A DNA stretch of 12,167 nt from an uncultured Clostridia bacterium (GTDB taxonomy: Bacteria; Bacillota; Clostridia; Christensenellales; Aristaeellaceae), in NCBI GenBank assembly GCA_934631985.1, contig CAKTYE010000075.1:1-12167 (forward strand). The letters run 5' to 3'. Shown here one piece after another: positions 1-7,270 of the stretch; position 1 is the stretch's first letter; each line of letters starts with the position of its first letter. Below the pieces are notes generated by a model that saw only the letters and a program-made list of their open reading frames with translations, did not search any database and had not been told where the DNA came from. The position numbers and the translations under genes are program-made.

Positions 1-9
1 CATAACTTC

Positions 10-2160
10 ATGAAAACCTTTCGTCGGTATCTGCTGTCGTATTTATTAACGCTTTTTCTGCCCGTGGGCATTCTGTCCATTGTCATTTCGCAGATCGTGC
101 TGCATTATTGCGCCGCCCAGCTGCTGGACAGCAACGCCGCTGCGCTGCATCAGCTGGATACGGCGGTGTCCATGCAGGTGACGCAGTTCAACGCTTATGC
201 CGTACAGACTACCCAGCGCACGGAGTTTTATCGCCGCAATCGGGAAAAGACTGGCGCGTTTTTCGATGTGCAGCGGACGCTGCTGCAATGGCAGATGACC
301 AACACGCTGATGGACGATGTGTATTTCTTCACCACCGGCGAGGATCAGGTCTATGCCTATAACATGGTCAATCCGCGCAGGAGCTTCTATACCTATCGTT
401 TAGCTGAAGCCGGCTTTGACCTTGAAAACGTAACGGCGCTGCTGGACGGCACGGCGGACAGTCCATGGCTGTCTGCGGAAAACGATCAGGCGGAGACGCT
501 GCTGTACGCGGCCTATGCCCGGGTGGATCCAGCGACACAGAATGGGCTGCTGTTCCGCATTGACACCGATGCACTGCGGGCGCTGATCGACAGCGCTGCC
601 ATGTATGATTCCTCGGCGACGTATCTGTGCGATGCTTCGGGCAGGCTGCTGTACACCAGCGGCCCCGATGACGAAGCCGTTCGGGCGCAGGTGCGGCAGT
701 TGATCGCCCTGCCGGAGGATACCGGGCTGGCGAACCTTGGTACAGAGACAGTGCTGTATGCGCGGCTTCGCGCCCCGGAGCAGGGGTTGATCTTCCTGAA
801 CACTGTGCCGCAGCAGGTAGCCCATGCGCCTCTTGCACGGCTGTGGGGCATGTTCTTTGTGGGACTGCTGGTTATTTTCGCACTGGGCGGAACGGTCGTT
901 GCGCTGGTAATGCGGGTGAATTATGTGCCGATCCGCAATTTGGAAAAGGACGTGATCGCTTCAGAGGTACTCAGCGAACCGACGAACGATGCGGTGCAGA
1001 ACGTGCGCAAGGCGATCCAGACCATGCAGCAGAATAATTCGCTGATCGTGCGCCGCTCTGCCGCCCTGTCCAAGGAGCGGGTCATTCTGCGGCTGCTGCT
1101 GGGCGGCTATGCGTCCATGGAAGCCTTCAACGCGGATGGCGAGGCCCTTTCCCTGCGGCTGCATGGGGAAAGCTGGCGCATTCTGGTGGTGCGCGGCATG
1201 GGCAGCGACTGCGAGGAGGAGGATTTTGCCCTGCGTCTGGTGCAGGCCGTCCGCGTACAGCTTGGCGGCGAACAGGTGCAGCTTTATCTGGAAGTGCCGG
1301 AAAACCATATGGTTATTTTCATTGTAGCGGGGGAGGTGCTGGAAGCACCAGAAACGCTGACGGCACAGCTTCAGGCGCAGGTCTGCAACGTGCAGGTGGC
1401 GGTGAGCGGCGTGTGTCGTCACACAACGCAGCTTGCACGGGCATGGACGCAGATCATGCAGCCGACAGGGGAGACGGGCGGCGAAAGCGCCGCTGCGCCG
1501 GAGGTTTACGATGCGCTGCGCAATGCGCTGGAATTTGGCGAAGCGGAGCGCATTCAGTTCACGCTGGAGACGCTCAGCAACGCGCTAACCCCTGCGCTGG
1601 ACCGCGCTGCTGCCGCACAGGTGTGCCATGACGTGCTGTACCTGGTGCGCCGCTGGATGGAGCAGCAGGAGGATACGGAGGGGATTCAGGCGCTTCAGGA
1701 TGTGGCGCGGGAAGCGGCGGTTGGTACGCTGACGCCCTGCGAGAACTGCCGTCAGGTATTGCGGCAGGTGTCGGAGCTGCTGACGGCGCGGCTGGCCCGC
1801 AAAACGCAGGAGGAGAACAGCCTGATCCTGGATATTGAGACATACCTCAGCGAAAGCTATCGCGATGTGGACTTCACCGTGCAGCGCGCGGCGGATCACT
1901 TCCAGCTTTCCATCTCCAACCTGAGCCACTATTTTAAGAACCATGTGGGCGTGTCCGTCTCCGAATATGTGGAGCAGCTGCGCATGCACGCCGCGCAGGA
2001 GCTGCTGGCCCAGACGGACAGCAGCGTGGGGCAGATTGCCAGCGAGGTGGGCTATGCCCAGCCTGCCACCTTCATGCGGGCCTTCAAAAAGGTCAGCGGT
2101 ATGTCGCCCACAGCCTATCGCACCATGGCGCGGGAGCAGACGGCGCGTGGTAATTCTTGA
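10..2160 (+). CDS. Membrane-anchored AraC-family transcriptional regulator with extracellular sensor region
   Basis: A 716-residue transcription regulator that probably senses an extracellular ligand and activates the transporter operon just downstream. A hydrophobic segment at about residues 9-33 and a second at about 276-301 bracket a roughly 240-residue extracellular region, the layout of Cache-type sensors. A cytoplasmic linker follows. The last 114 residues form an AraC/XylS DNA-binding domain: a first helix-turn-helix around 621-645 and the family signature around 673-704 (VGQIASEVGY, FMRAFKKVSGMSP, then Y-R). Regulators of this build are commonly encoded beside LplB/YtcP-type sugar ABC transporters in Paenibacillus and Clostridia, which matches here. 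The start is chosen because MKTFRRYLLSYL is a typical beginning, but only nine bases precede it. No ribosome-binding site can be checked and the frame is open to the window edge, so the true start could lie upstream. The ligand is unknown. Confidence 0.88.
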   Translation: MKTFRRYLLSYLLTLFLPVGILSIVISQIVLHYCAAQLLDSNAAALHQLDTAVSMQVTQFNAYAVQTTQRTEFYRRNREKTGAFFDVQRTLLQWQMTNTLMDDVYFFTTGEDQVYAYNMVNPRRSFYTYRLAEAGFDLENVTALLDGTADSPWLSAENDQAETLLYAAYARVDPATQNGLLFRIDTDALRALIDSAAMYDSSATYLCDASGRLLYTSGPDDEAVRAQVRQLIALPEDTGLANLGTETVLYARLRAPEQGLIFLNTVPQQVAHAPLARLWGMFFVGLLVIFALGGTVVALVMRVNYVPIRNLEKDVIASEVLSEPTNDAVQNVRKAIQTMQQNNSLIVRRSAALSKERVILRLLLGGYASMEAFNADGEALSLRLHGESWRILVVRGMGSDCEEEDFALRLVQAVRVQLGGEQVQLYLEVPENHMVIFIVAGEVLEAPETLTAQLQAQVCNVQVAVSGVCRHTTQLARAWTQIMQPTGETGGESAAAPEVYDALRNALEFGEAERIQFTLETLSNALTPALDRAAAAQVCHDVLYLVRRWMEQQEDTEGIQALQDVAREAAVGTLTPCENCRQVLRQVSELLTARLARKTQEENSLILDIETYLSESYRDVDFTVQRAADHFQLSISNLSHYFKNHVGVSVSEYVEQLRMHAAQELLAQTDSSVGQIASEVGYAQPATFMRAFKKVSGMSPTAYRTMAREQTARGNS

Positions 2161-2204
2161 AAATAGCCGTGCTGGCTTGCCGCCGGGCAGTGACGTTTTT
2201 TGAA

Positions 2205-2234
2205 AACGCACCGCTTCGGCGGCATTTTTGCGTT
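2205..2234 (+). terminator. Possible weak terminator after the AraC-type regulator
   Basis: Outer arms AACGCA (2205-2210) and TGCGTT (2229-2234) enclose an inner CCGC/GCGG stem (2211-2214 with 2219-2222) closed by a TTCG tetraloop. The inner stem is followed by a short T-run (2225-2229). It lies 45 bases after the regulator stop and just before the operon promoter. The stem is short and the fold imperfect, so partial read-through is plausible. Confidence 0.4.
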
Positions 2235-2240
2235 CAAAAT

Positions 2241-2270
2241 TTGTTATAGATGTACTATTTGGCTTAAAAT
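2241..2270 (+). promoter_or_regulatory. Candidate sigma-A promoter of the ABC transporter operon
   Basis: TTGTTA (2241-2246) and TAAAAT (2265-2270) are 18 bases apart and match the -35 and -10 consensus at 4/6 and 5/6 positions. The stretch is clearly AT-rich against the surrounding genes. It would give a leader of about 75 bases before the first permease start at 2354. The heptamer TTCAAAA occurs just upstream of the -35 (2233-2239) and again near the expected start point (2274-2280); these could be regulator contacts, but that is inference. Confidence 0.5.
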
Positions 2271-2353
2271 ACATTCAAAAACTTCATCTTGCGTAGAACA
2301 AGAGAGAACTGCTATCCTACAGCCATAACAACGACATCGAGGAGGCATTGAAC

Positions 2354-3292
2354 ATGCAACAACCCGTCCATGTGGTACGCCCCAGCCGACGGACAAAGCT
2401 GGCACGGAGTATTCAGAAGAACTGGCTGCTCTATGTGCTGCTGCTGCCGACGCTGGTGTATCTGCTGCTTTTCCAATACTGGCCCCTGTATGGTATCCAG
2501 ATTGCGTTCAAGCGCTTTGTGCCGTCCAAGGGTATCGAGGGCAGCAAATGGGTCGGCATGGCGAACTTTGAAAAGTTCTTCAGCTCCTACATGTTCAAGG
2601 ATGTACTGCGCAACACCATCGTCCTCAGCGTGTATCAGCTGCTGGCGGCGTTTCCGTTTCCCATTATTCTGGCGCTGCTGCTGAACTACTGCATCTCCAA
2701 CCGCCTGCGCAGGGTGACGCAGATGGTCACCTATGCGCCGCACTTCATCTCCACGGTGGTGCTGGTGGGCATGATGATGGTGTTCATGAGCCAAAACGGT
2801 ATTTTCAATCAGCTGCTAGGCAAGGTGGGCGCGCAGCCGGTGCCCTTTCTGACAGACGCGGGGCTGTTCCGGCATATTTATGTCTGGTCACACATCTGGC
2901 AGCGGACGGGCTACAATTCCGTCATTTACATTGCGGCGCTGGCTGGCGTCAGCCCAGAGCTGCATGAAGCTGCCATTGTGGACGGTGCAAACAAGCTCCA
3001 GCGCATTTGGCACATTGACGTGCCGGCCATTCTGCCCACGGCGATCATTCTGCTGATCATGAACACCGGCAATGTGTTGAGCATCGGCTTCGAAAAGGTG
3101 TACCTGATGCAGAACGACCTGAACCTGGGCGTGTCGGAGATTATCTCCACCTATGTGTACAAGGTGGGTCTGCTGAACGCGCAGTACAGCTATTCCACGG
3201 CGATCGGCCTGTTCAACAACGTCATCAACCTTGTGATTCTGCTGACGGTGAACTGGATCTCCGATAAGCTGTCCGGCACCAGTCTGCTGTAA
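2354..3292 (+). CDS. ABC sugar transporter permease, LplB/YtcP-type (first membrane subunit)
   Basis: A 312-residue integral membrane subunit of a carbohydrate-uptake-1 ABC importer. After a basic N-terminus (RPSRRTK) come about six membrane segments, the first around residues 25-48 with the typical LLPTLVYLLLFQYWPLYGIQIAF-like pattern of LplB proteins. The cytoplasmic EAA loop that docks the ATPase is visible at E205-A-A, followed by DGA at 210-212 and a P at 224. The ATG at 2354 is preferred over an in-frame TTG at 2348 because the GAGGAGG site (2339-2345) is 8 bases from the ATG but only 2 from the TTG. It is first in a run with the second permease (14-base gap) and the binding protein. 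No nucleotide-binding subunit is encoded here, so a shared MsmX/UgpC-like ATPase is expected elsewhere. The substrate cannot be read from the sequence. Confidence 0.92.
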   Translation: MQQPVHVVRPSRRTKLARSIQKNWLLYVLLLPTLVYLLLFQYWPLYGIQIAFKRFVPSKGIEGSKWVGMANFEKFFSSYMFKDVLRNTIVLSVYQLLAAFPFPIILALLLNYCISNRLRRVTQMVTYAPHFISTVVLVGMMMVFMSQNGIFNQLLGKVGAQPVPFLTDAGLFRHIYVWSHIWQRTGYNSVIYIAALAGVSPELHEAAIVDGANKLQRIWHIDVPAILPTAIILLIMNTGNVLSIGFEKVYLMQNDLNLGVSEIISTYVYKVGLLNAQYSYSTAIGLFNNVINLVILLTVNWISDKLSGTSLL

Positions 3293-3306
3293 GGGAGGGA
3301 GAGAGC

Positions 3307-4206
3307 ATGAAAAAGCATGGTTCCATGCGCCGCACGCGGTTTGACACGGGCTTTGATATTGTAACGACCATTCTGCTGGTGCTGGCGCTCCTCATTGTGC
3401 TGTATCCGCTGTATTTCGTGGTCATCGCCTCCGTCAGCGACGCGACCTCCATCAGCAGCGGACAGGTCATCCTGCTGCCCAAGAATGTTTCGCTGGTGGG
3501 CTATCAGCGTATTTTGCAGGACGCCCGCATTGGCTCGGGCTATGTCAATTCCATTCTGTATACCCTCGGCAGCACGCTGATCGGCGTGACCACCACAGTG
3601 ATGGCGGGCTACAGCTTTTCCCGCAGCGACCTGGTAGGTCGGAAGGTATTGATGCTGCTGTACGTTTTCACCATGTACTTCAGCGGCGGCCTGATTCCCA
3701 CGTATCTGGTGGTGAAGCAGCTTGGCCTGATGGGTTCGCCCTGGGTGGTCATTCTGCTGGGCAGTGTGTCGGTGTATAACATCATCATTGCCCGCTCGTT
3801 CTTCACCAACAACATTCCCCCGGAGCTGTTCGAGGCCGCGTCCATCGATGGCTGCGGCAATGGACGCTTCTTTGTAAGCATGGTGGTGCCGCTTTCGAAA
3901 TCCATCATTGCGGTGCTGGCGCTGTATTACGCGGTGGCCCAGTGGAACGGCTACTTCAACGCGCTGGTATACCTGAACCGTCAGGAGCAGTATCCTTTGC
4001 AGCTCATCCTGCGGGAAATCCTCATCAGCAGCCAGCTGGTGCAGGCGGATGTGGGCGACCTGGACGCGATCCAGGAGATGCAGCGCATTGCCGCGACGGT
4101 GAAATACGGCGTGATCGTGGTGGCTTCCGTACCCATGCTGATGATTTATCCGCTGGTGCAGAAGTATTTCGTCAAGGGCGTGATGATCGGCTCAGTGAAG
4201 GGCTGA
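3307..4206 (+). CDS. ABC sugar transporter permease, YtcP/LplC-type (second membrane subunit)
   Basis: A 299-residue partner permease that should form a heterodimeric channel with the preceding subunit. The first membrane segment is at about residues 18-42 (LYPLYFVVIASVSD is typical of LplC/YtcP proteins). Further segments follow, and the EAA loop is at E176-A-A with DG at 181-182 and a P at 195. The C-terminus (FVKGVMIGSVKG) is the characteristic ending of this subfamily. The start codon follows a GGGAGGGAGAG ribosome-binding stretch, 14 bases after the stop of the first permease, so the two are cotranscribed and probably translated in balanced amounts. Length is normal for the family. The EAA loop and tail are well conserved, so the class is secure; the transported sugar is not. 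Confidence 0.92.
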   Translation: MKKHGSMRRTRFDTGFDIVTTILLVLALLIVLYPLYFVVIASVSDATSISSGQVILLPKNVSLVGYQRILQDARIGSGYVNSILYTLGSTLIGVTTTVMAGYSFSRSDLVGRKVLMLLYVFTMYFSGGLIPTYLVVKQLGLMGSPWVVILLGSVSVYNIIIARSFFTNNIPPELFEAASIDGCGNGRFFVSMVVPLSKSIIAVLALYYAVAQWNGYFNALVYLNRQEQYPLQLILREILISSQLVQADVGDLDAIQEMQRIAATVKYGVIVVASVPMLMIYPLVQKYFVKGVMIGSVKG

Positions 4207-4239
4207 GCGCCTGCAAAATTTTTCCAGAAAAGATATGCG

Positions 4240-4256
4240 CAGGAAGGTTTTTCCTG
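4240..4256 (+). other. Small intercistronic hairpin between permease and binding protein genes
   Basis: CAGGAA (4240-4245) and TTCCTG (4251-4256) form a 6-bp stem with a 5-base loop, 31 bases before the binding-protein start. There is no T-tract after it, so it is more likely a processing or mRNA-stability element than a terminator. Such elements often let the binding-protein gene be expressed more than the permeases; that role is inferred. Confidence 0.35.
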
Positions 4257-4287
4257 ACGACATAGAGAAGAAAAAGGAGGTTACCCC

Positions 4288-5841
4288 ATGCGTAAACTTT
4301 CAACCCTGCTGTTGGCCCTGGTGCTGGCGCTGTCCATCGCCATGCCCGCCCTTGCGGTGGAGGTACAGGTCCCGCTGACCGAGGAGCCTGTGACCTTCCG
4401 CATCATGGTGCGCAAGGAAGACCTGTCCCAGAACACCTGGCCTGAAAAGGAATGCGTTCAGTACACCGAGACCCAGACCGGCATCCATATCGAGTGGATC
4501 GAGGTGCCGTGGTCCGGCTGGACGGAGAAGGTCAACCTGACCTTTGCCTCCGGCGACCTGCCCGACGCCTTCATTGGGTCGGTGGACGTGGTGAGCAACA
4601 TGGATGTGCTGACCCCTCTGGGCGACCTGATCGACCAGTATGCGCCCAATGTGCTGGAAATGTTTGAGACGCTGCCCGACATGCGCGGCGCACTGACGCT
4701 GAGCGACGGCAACATCTACTCCCTGCCCACCGGCGATGCGGACGTGAAGAACCAGATTCAGACCGAAATGTGGCTGAATCAGGCCTGGATGGAGAAGCTG
4801 AACCTGAAGACTCCTACCACAATTGACGAGCTGTATGACGTGCTGGTGGCCTTCCGCGACGGCGACCCCAACGGCAATCAGATCAAGGATGAGATCCCGC
4901 TGCTGGTGTCCGCTTCCAGCGACGCGGCCCGCGTGGACTTCCTGTTTGGTCTGTTCGGTACGCTGGAAAACAACCAGCATATCCGGGTGCAGGATGGCAA
5001 GGTCATCTTTACGCCCCAGGAGGACGCTTACTACGACGCGCTGCAGTGGCTGCATAAGCTCTACGCTGAGGGCCTGATGAATCAGGAATACTTCACCGAG
5101 GACTATCAGCAGTTCCTGGCGAAGGGTAATGCCGAGACCTGCGTCACCGGTCTGGTGCTGGAGTGGTACATCGACAACATCATTCTGAAGAGCAATGTGC
5201 AGGATTTCGCTTACCTGGAGCCGGTGACTGGCCCCAACGGCACGCCCATCTGGAGCAAGGCGACCTCGCCCAACTCTCCCCAGGGTACGCTGAACGGCTT
5301 CACCATCACCAAGAGCTGCAAGAATCCTGAGCTGCTGGTGAAATGGTACGACTACATCAACTCCAATCTCGATATCCTGAACCTGTGGAACTACGGCCCC
5401 GAGAATGTGATCTGGCGCTATACCGACGACGGTCGCTGGGAGCTGTTCAATGACAACGTGCCGGAAGGCTCCTCCTCCTCGCAGATCCGCCGCACCCTCG
5501 GCACCGGCCCCAGCGCCCCGCTGTATGCATACTCCCGCTTCCGCGGCCCGCAGGCTGAAAAGTATGCCGACCGTATTGCCGCGAAGGTGGCTGCGAACGA
5601 GGCCTATGCCAAGTACATCCCCGCGGAGAACATCCCCAACGGCTTCGGCGACGCTGAGGAAGAAACCGAGCGCAACATGCTGCTGGTGGACATCGATCAC
5701 TACCTGAACCAGTTCAAGGCGCATGCCATCGTGGACGGCATCACCGAGGCGGAATGGCAGGATCACCTGAAGACCCTCAGCACGCTGAGCATCGATGAAT
5801 ATGTAGGCTACTGGCAGTCCTACTACGATGCGCACAAGTAA
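4288..5841 (+). CDS. Secreted extracellular solute-binding protein, LplA/YtcQ-like
   Basis: A 517-residue binding protein that would capture the substrate outside the cell and pass it to the two permeases encoded upstream. It has an N-terminal signal peptide (RK, then a Leu/Ala-rich core, then ALA at 21-23 before VEVQ). Family marks include FASGDLPDAF at 86-95, WLNQAWMEKL around 162-171 and an Asp/Asn-rich DGDPNGNQIKDE loop at 191-202 that looks like a calcium-binding loop common in this family. The start follows an AAGGAGG site at a good distance. The odd feature is the signal peptide: relatives in Gram-positive bacteria are lipoproteins with a lipobox cysteine, but none is present near the cleavage site, so the predicted product is freely secreted or held in another way. 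Only two cysteines are obvious early in the mature protein. Substrate unknown, probably an oligosaccharide or glycoside. Confidence 0.9.
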   Translation: MRKLSTLLLALVLALSIAMPALAVEVQVPLTEEPVTFRIMVRKEDLSQNTWPEKECVQYTETQTGIHIEWIEVPWSGWTEKVNLTFASGDLPDAFIGSVDVVSNMDVLTPLGDLIDQYAPNVLEMFETLPDMRGALTLSDGNIYSLPTGDADVKNQIQTEMWLNQAWMEKLNLKTPTTIDELYDVLVAFRDGDPNGNQIKDEIPLLVSASSDAARVDFLFGLFGTLENNQHIRVQDGKVIFTPQEDAYYDALQWLHKLYAEGLMNQEYFTEDYQQFLAKGNAETCVTGLVLEWYIDNIILKSNVQDFAYLEPVTGPNGTPIWSKATSPNSPQGTLNGFTITKSCKNPELLVKWYDYINSNLDILNLWNYGPENVIWRYTDDGRWELFNDNVPEGSSSSQIRRTLGTGPSAPLYAYSRFRGPQAEKYADRIAAKVAANEAYAKYIPAENIPNGFGDAEEETERNMLLVDIDHYLNQFKAHAIVDGITEAEWQDHLKTLSTLSIDEYVGYWQSYYDAHK

Positions 5842-5860
5842 TTCCCACAAAAGTCCCTGC

Positions 5861-5893
5861 AAGGGAGGCGGCCTCGCAAGAGGCCCCTCCCTT
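5861..5893 (+). terminator. Strong GNRA-capped hairpin after the binding-protein gene (terminator or attenuator)
   Basis: AAGGGAGG (5861-5868) pairs with CCTCCCTT (5886-5893), and GGCCTC (5870-5875) pairs with GAGGCC (5880-5885), closed by a GCAA tetraloop with one bulged C. This gives 14 base pairs. Only two T's end the stem and no long T-tract follows, so it is not a textbook intrinsic terminator. It may cap the binding-protein transcript and reduce read-through into the phosphoesterase gene 33 bases downstream. Confidence 0.6.
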
Positions 5894-5925
5894 CTGGCAT
5901 ATCACGCTACGAATGGAGGCACGCT

Positions 5926-6852
5926 ATGATACTCGATCAAGTCATTGCCGCCGCTTCGCCCAAGGCGGTGCGCCGGGTCTGGATCGTCTCTGACCTGCAG
6001 CAGCGCTTTCCGGATCGCGCGACCCACTGCATGACCCGCGCGGCGGACGATTTTGTTTCGCTGGGGCTGCACTGCGATGCGATCTGCTACCTGGGCGACG
6101 CGGTAGAAGGCGGCAACATGGAGTTTCTGATGGATATGTCCCGCATGCAGCAGGAGCAGTTTGCCCGGGTAGATGCACCGGTATATTATGTGCTGGGCAA
6201 CCACGATTTTGATTATTTCGCGGAGCATAAGGCGATGCTGACCCGCATGGAGCTGCCCTTCTTCGAATACATGCAGAAGCAGCCCCAGTGGCACACCCAG
6301 GCAGACATCAGCGACATGTGCTACACGGCAGATCTTGGCCCCTTTGTACTGTGCTTTTTGACGGACCATGCGGATCACGCAGGACGTTGGTACACCACCC
6401 ATGGCGAAATTCGCGGGGATGCGAGTCTGTATCCCTACACCGAGGCGGACTATCAGGCCCTGCGAGACAAGCTGGCTGCACTGGGCAAGCCGCTGATCAC
6501 GCTGTCGCATTATTCCTTTGCAGGCGGCAATCGTGCTGCGCCGCTGTTTGACCGTTTTCTGCCGCTGCCTGCGCAGGAGCGCATTCATTTCTATGGTCAC
6601 GCGCACATTGGCGACGCGGTATGGGCGGGGAAGGACTGCTACCGCAAGATTGCTGCGGTGGACAATCAGCCTATCATTCAGGTAAACGTAGCGTCGCTGG
6701 AGAATTATCGCGGCAGCGCTATCCGTTCCGTGATTTTGGAGTGGTATGAGACGGGCGAGATCGGCGTGTGCTTCCGCAATCATACCCGCGCCTGCTGGGA
6801 CGATTATCTGCTGGTTTCGCCCAATGACCGGGTGGAGAGGAATGCGGAATGA
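5926..6852 (+). CDS. Calcineurin-like metallophosphoesterase linked to the ABC operon
   Basis: A 308-residue predicted cytoplasmic phosphoesterase (no signal peptide or membrane segment). The two-metal active-site motifs are in order: SDLQ at 22-25 (D23), GDAVE at 57-61 (D58), GNHD at 91-94, LSH at 193-195 and GHAH at 224-227. In the first motif the usual DxH histidine is replaced by glutamine, as in some subfamilies, and the second motif ends in Glu. The start is set by GGAGG at 5915-5919, six bases before the ATG. It lies 84 bases after the binding-protein gene on the same strand, separated by a strong hairpin, so it is probably a lower-expressed last gene of the transport operon and may process a phosphorylated product of the import pathway. 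That link is inference. The natural substrate (phosphomonoester, phosphodiester or nucleotide) cannot be told. Confidence 0.82.
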   Translation: MILDQVIAAASPKAVRRVWIVSDLQQRFPDRATHCMTRAADDFVSLGLHCDAICYLGDAVEGGNMEFLMDMSRMQQEQFARVDAPVYYVLGNHDFDYFAEHKAMLTRMELPFFEYMQKQPQWHTQADISDMCYTADLGPFVLCFLTDHADHAGRWYTTHGEIRGDASLYPYTEADYQALRDKLAALGKPLITLSHYSFAGGNRAAPLFDRFLPLPAQERIHFYGHAHIGDAVWAGKDCYRKIAAVDNQPIIQVNVASLENYRGSAIRSVILEWYETGEIGVCFRNHTRACWDDYLLVSPNDRVERNAE

Positions 6853-6888
6853 GAACGGAAACGGCGTAAACGGACAAGCTTCTTGAAC

Positions 6889-6933
6889 CCCGTTTTGCCC
6901 CCCAAAAGTATTGTGACACCCGTTTTGACACCC
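6889..6933. repeat. Short imperfect direct repeats beside the tRNA-Arg terminator
   Basis: CCCGTTTTG occurs at 6889-6897 and again at 6919-6927, 30 bases apart. TGACACCC occurs at 6914-6921, and GACACCC recurs at 6927-6933 (with the preceding T it spans 6926-6933). The stretch is homopolymer-rich and unlike the flanking genes. It sits between the phosphoesterase stop and the terminator on the 3' side of a tRNA gene, a usual place for integrated elements, but no integrase gene is present. Its nature is not established. Confidence 0.3.
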
Positions 6934-6978
6934 TAAAAAATGCATCAAAAAGCAAAAGTAAAACCCTAAAGCAAAAAG

Positions 6979-7014
6979 AAAAAGCCTTGAAACTGTTACG
7001 TTTCAAGGCTTTTT
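6979..7014. terminator. Bidirectional intrinsic terminator
   Basis: A 15-bp perfect inverted repeat, AAAAAGCCTTGAAAC (6979-6993) with GTTTCAAGGCTTTTT (7000-7014), with a 6-base loop. Both strands end in a T-run, so it can stop the minus-strand tRNA-Arg transcript, which ends only 5 bases from it, and also transcription coming from the phosphoesterase gene on +. Confidence 0.9.
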
Positions 7015-7019
7015 CCAAG

Positions 7020-7093
7020 TACGCCCGGCAGGATTCGAACCTGTGGCCTTCAGAGTCGGAGTCTGACGCGCTATCCAACTGCGCTACGGGCGC
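7020..7093 (-). tRNA. tRNA-Arg (anticodon CCG)
   Basis: The reverse complement folds as a 74-base cloverleaf. The acceptor is GCGCCCG/CGGGCGT, the D-arm is GCGC-AGTTGGATA-GCGC, the anticodon arm is TCAGA-CTCCGAC-TCTGA and the T-arm is ACAGG-TTCGAAT-CCTGC with a 5-base variable loop. Loop position 34-36 reads CCG, so it decodes the arginine codon CGG, which is common in the genes of this window. The discriminator is A and no CCA is encoded, so CCA must be added enzymatically. Two irregular pairs are seen: G1-U72 at the acceptor end and an A49/C65 mismatch at the base of the T-stem. The gene has its own promoter and terminator. Confidence 0.95.
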
Positions 7094-7118
7094 ATGCACC
7101 TTTTCAGGCGACTGATAT

Positions 7119-7147
7119 ATTGTAGCACCCTGGAAAGAAAATGTCAA
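7119..7147 (-). promoter_or_regulatory. Near-consensus sigma-A promoter for tRNA-Arg
   Basis: Read on the minus strand, TTGACA (7147-7142) and TACAAT (7124-7119) are exactly 17 bases apart, matching the consensus at 6/6 and 5/6 positions. The -10 box is 25 bases before the tRNA 5' end, which leaves a short leader to be removed by RNase P. Confidence 0.88.
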
Positions 7148-7270
7148 CCGGAAACGCGAGACTTTTTCTGGCGAAAAGCGGACAGAAGCAGCGGCGCGCG
7201 GCAGGAAAAACGACGCATCATCGCGAAAAAATACGGTTGACAGAAGGTATTGCCAAGGGAGGGCATTTTC

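Noticed and set aside
2202..2215. Possible catabolite-repression (cre) site
   Set aside because: The match to the TGNAANCGNTNNCA pattern fails at three core positions and overlaps the terminator-like hairpin.
4300..5862. 520-codon open frame on the minus strand opposite the binding protein
   Set aside because: It mirrors the solute-binding protein gene almost exactly, shows no recognisable domain, and the + frame has a clear signal peptide, family motifs and ribosome-binding site.
5902..6948. 348-codon minus-strand open frame over the phosphoesterase
   Set aside because: The + frame carries all five metallophosphoesterase motifs in order. The minus frame has none.
7237..7242. TTGACA upstream of the RNase PH-Ham1 gene as a promoter -35 box
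   Set aside because: At 16-18 bases downstream there is only the ribosome-binding site and GGGCAT, with no -10-like hexamer. The promoter for this gene was not located.
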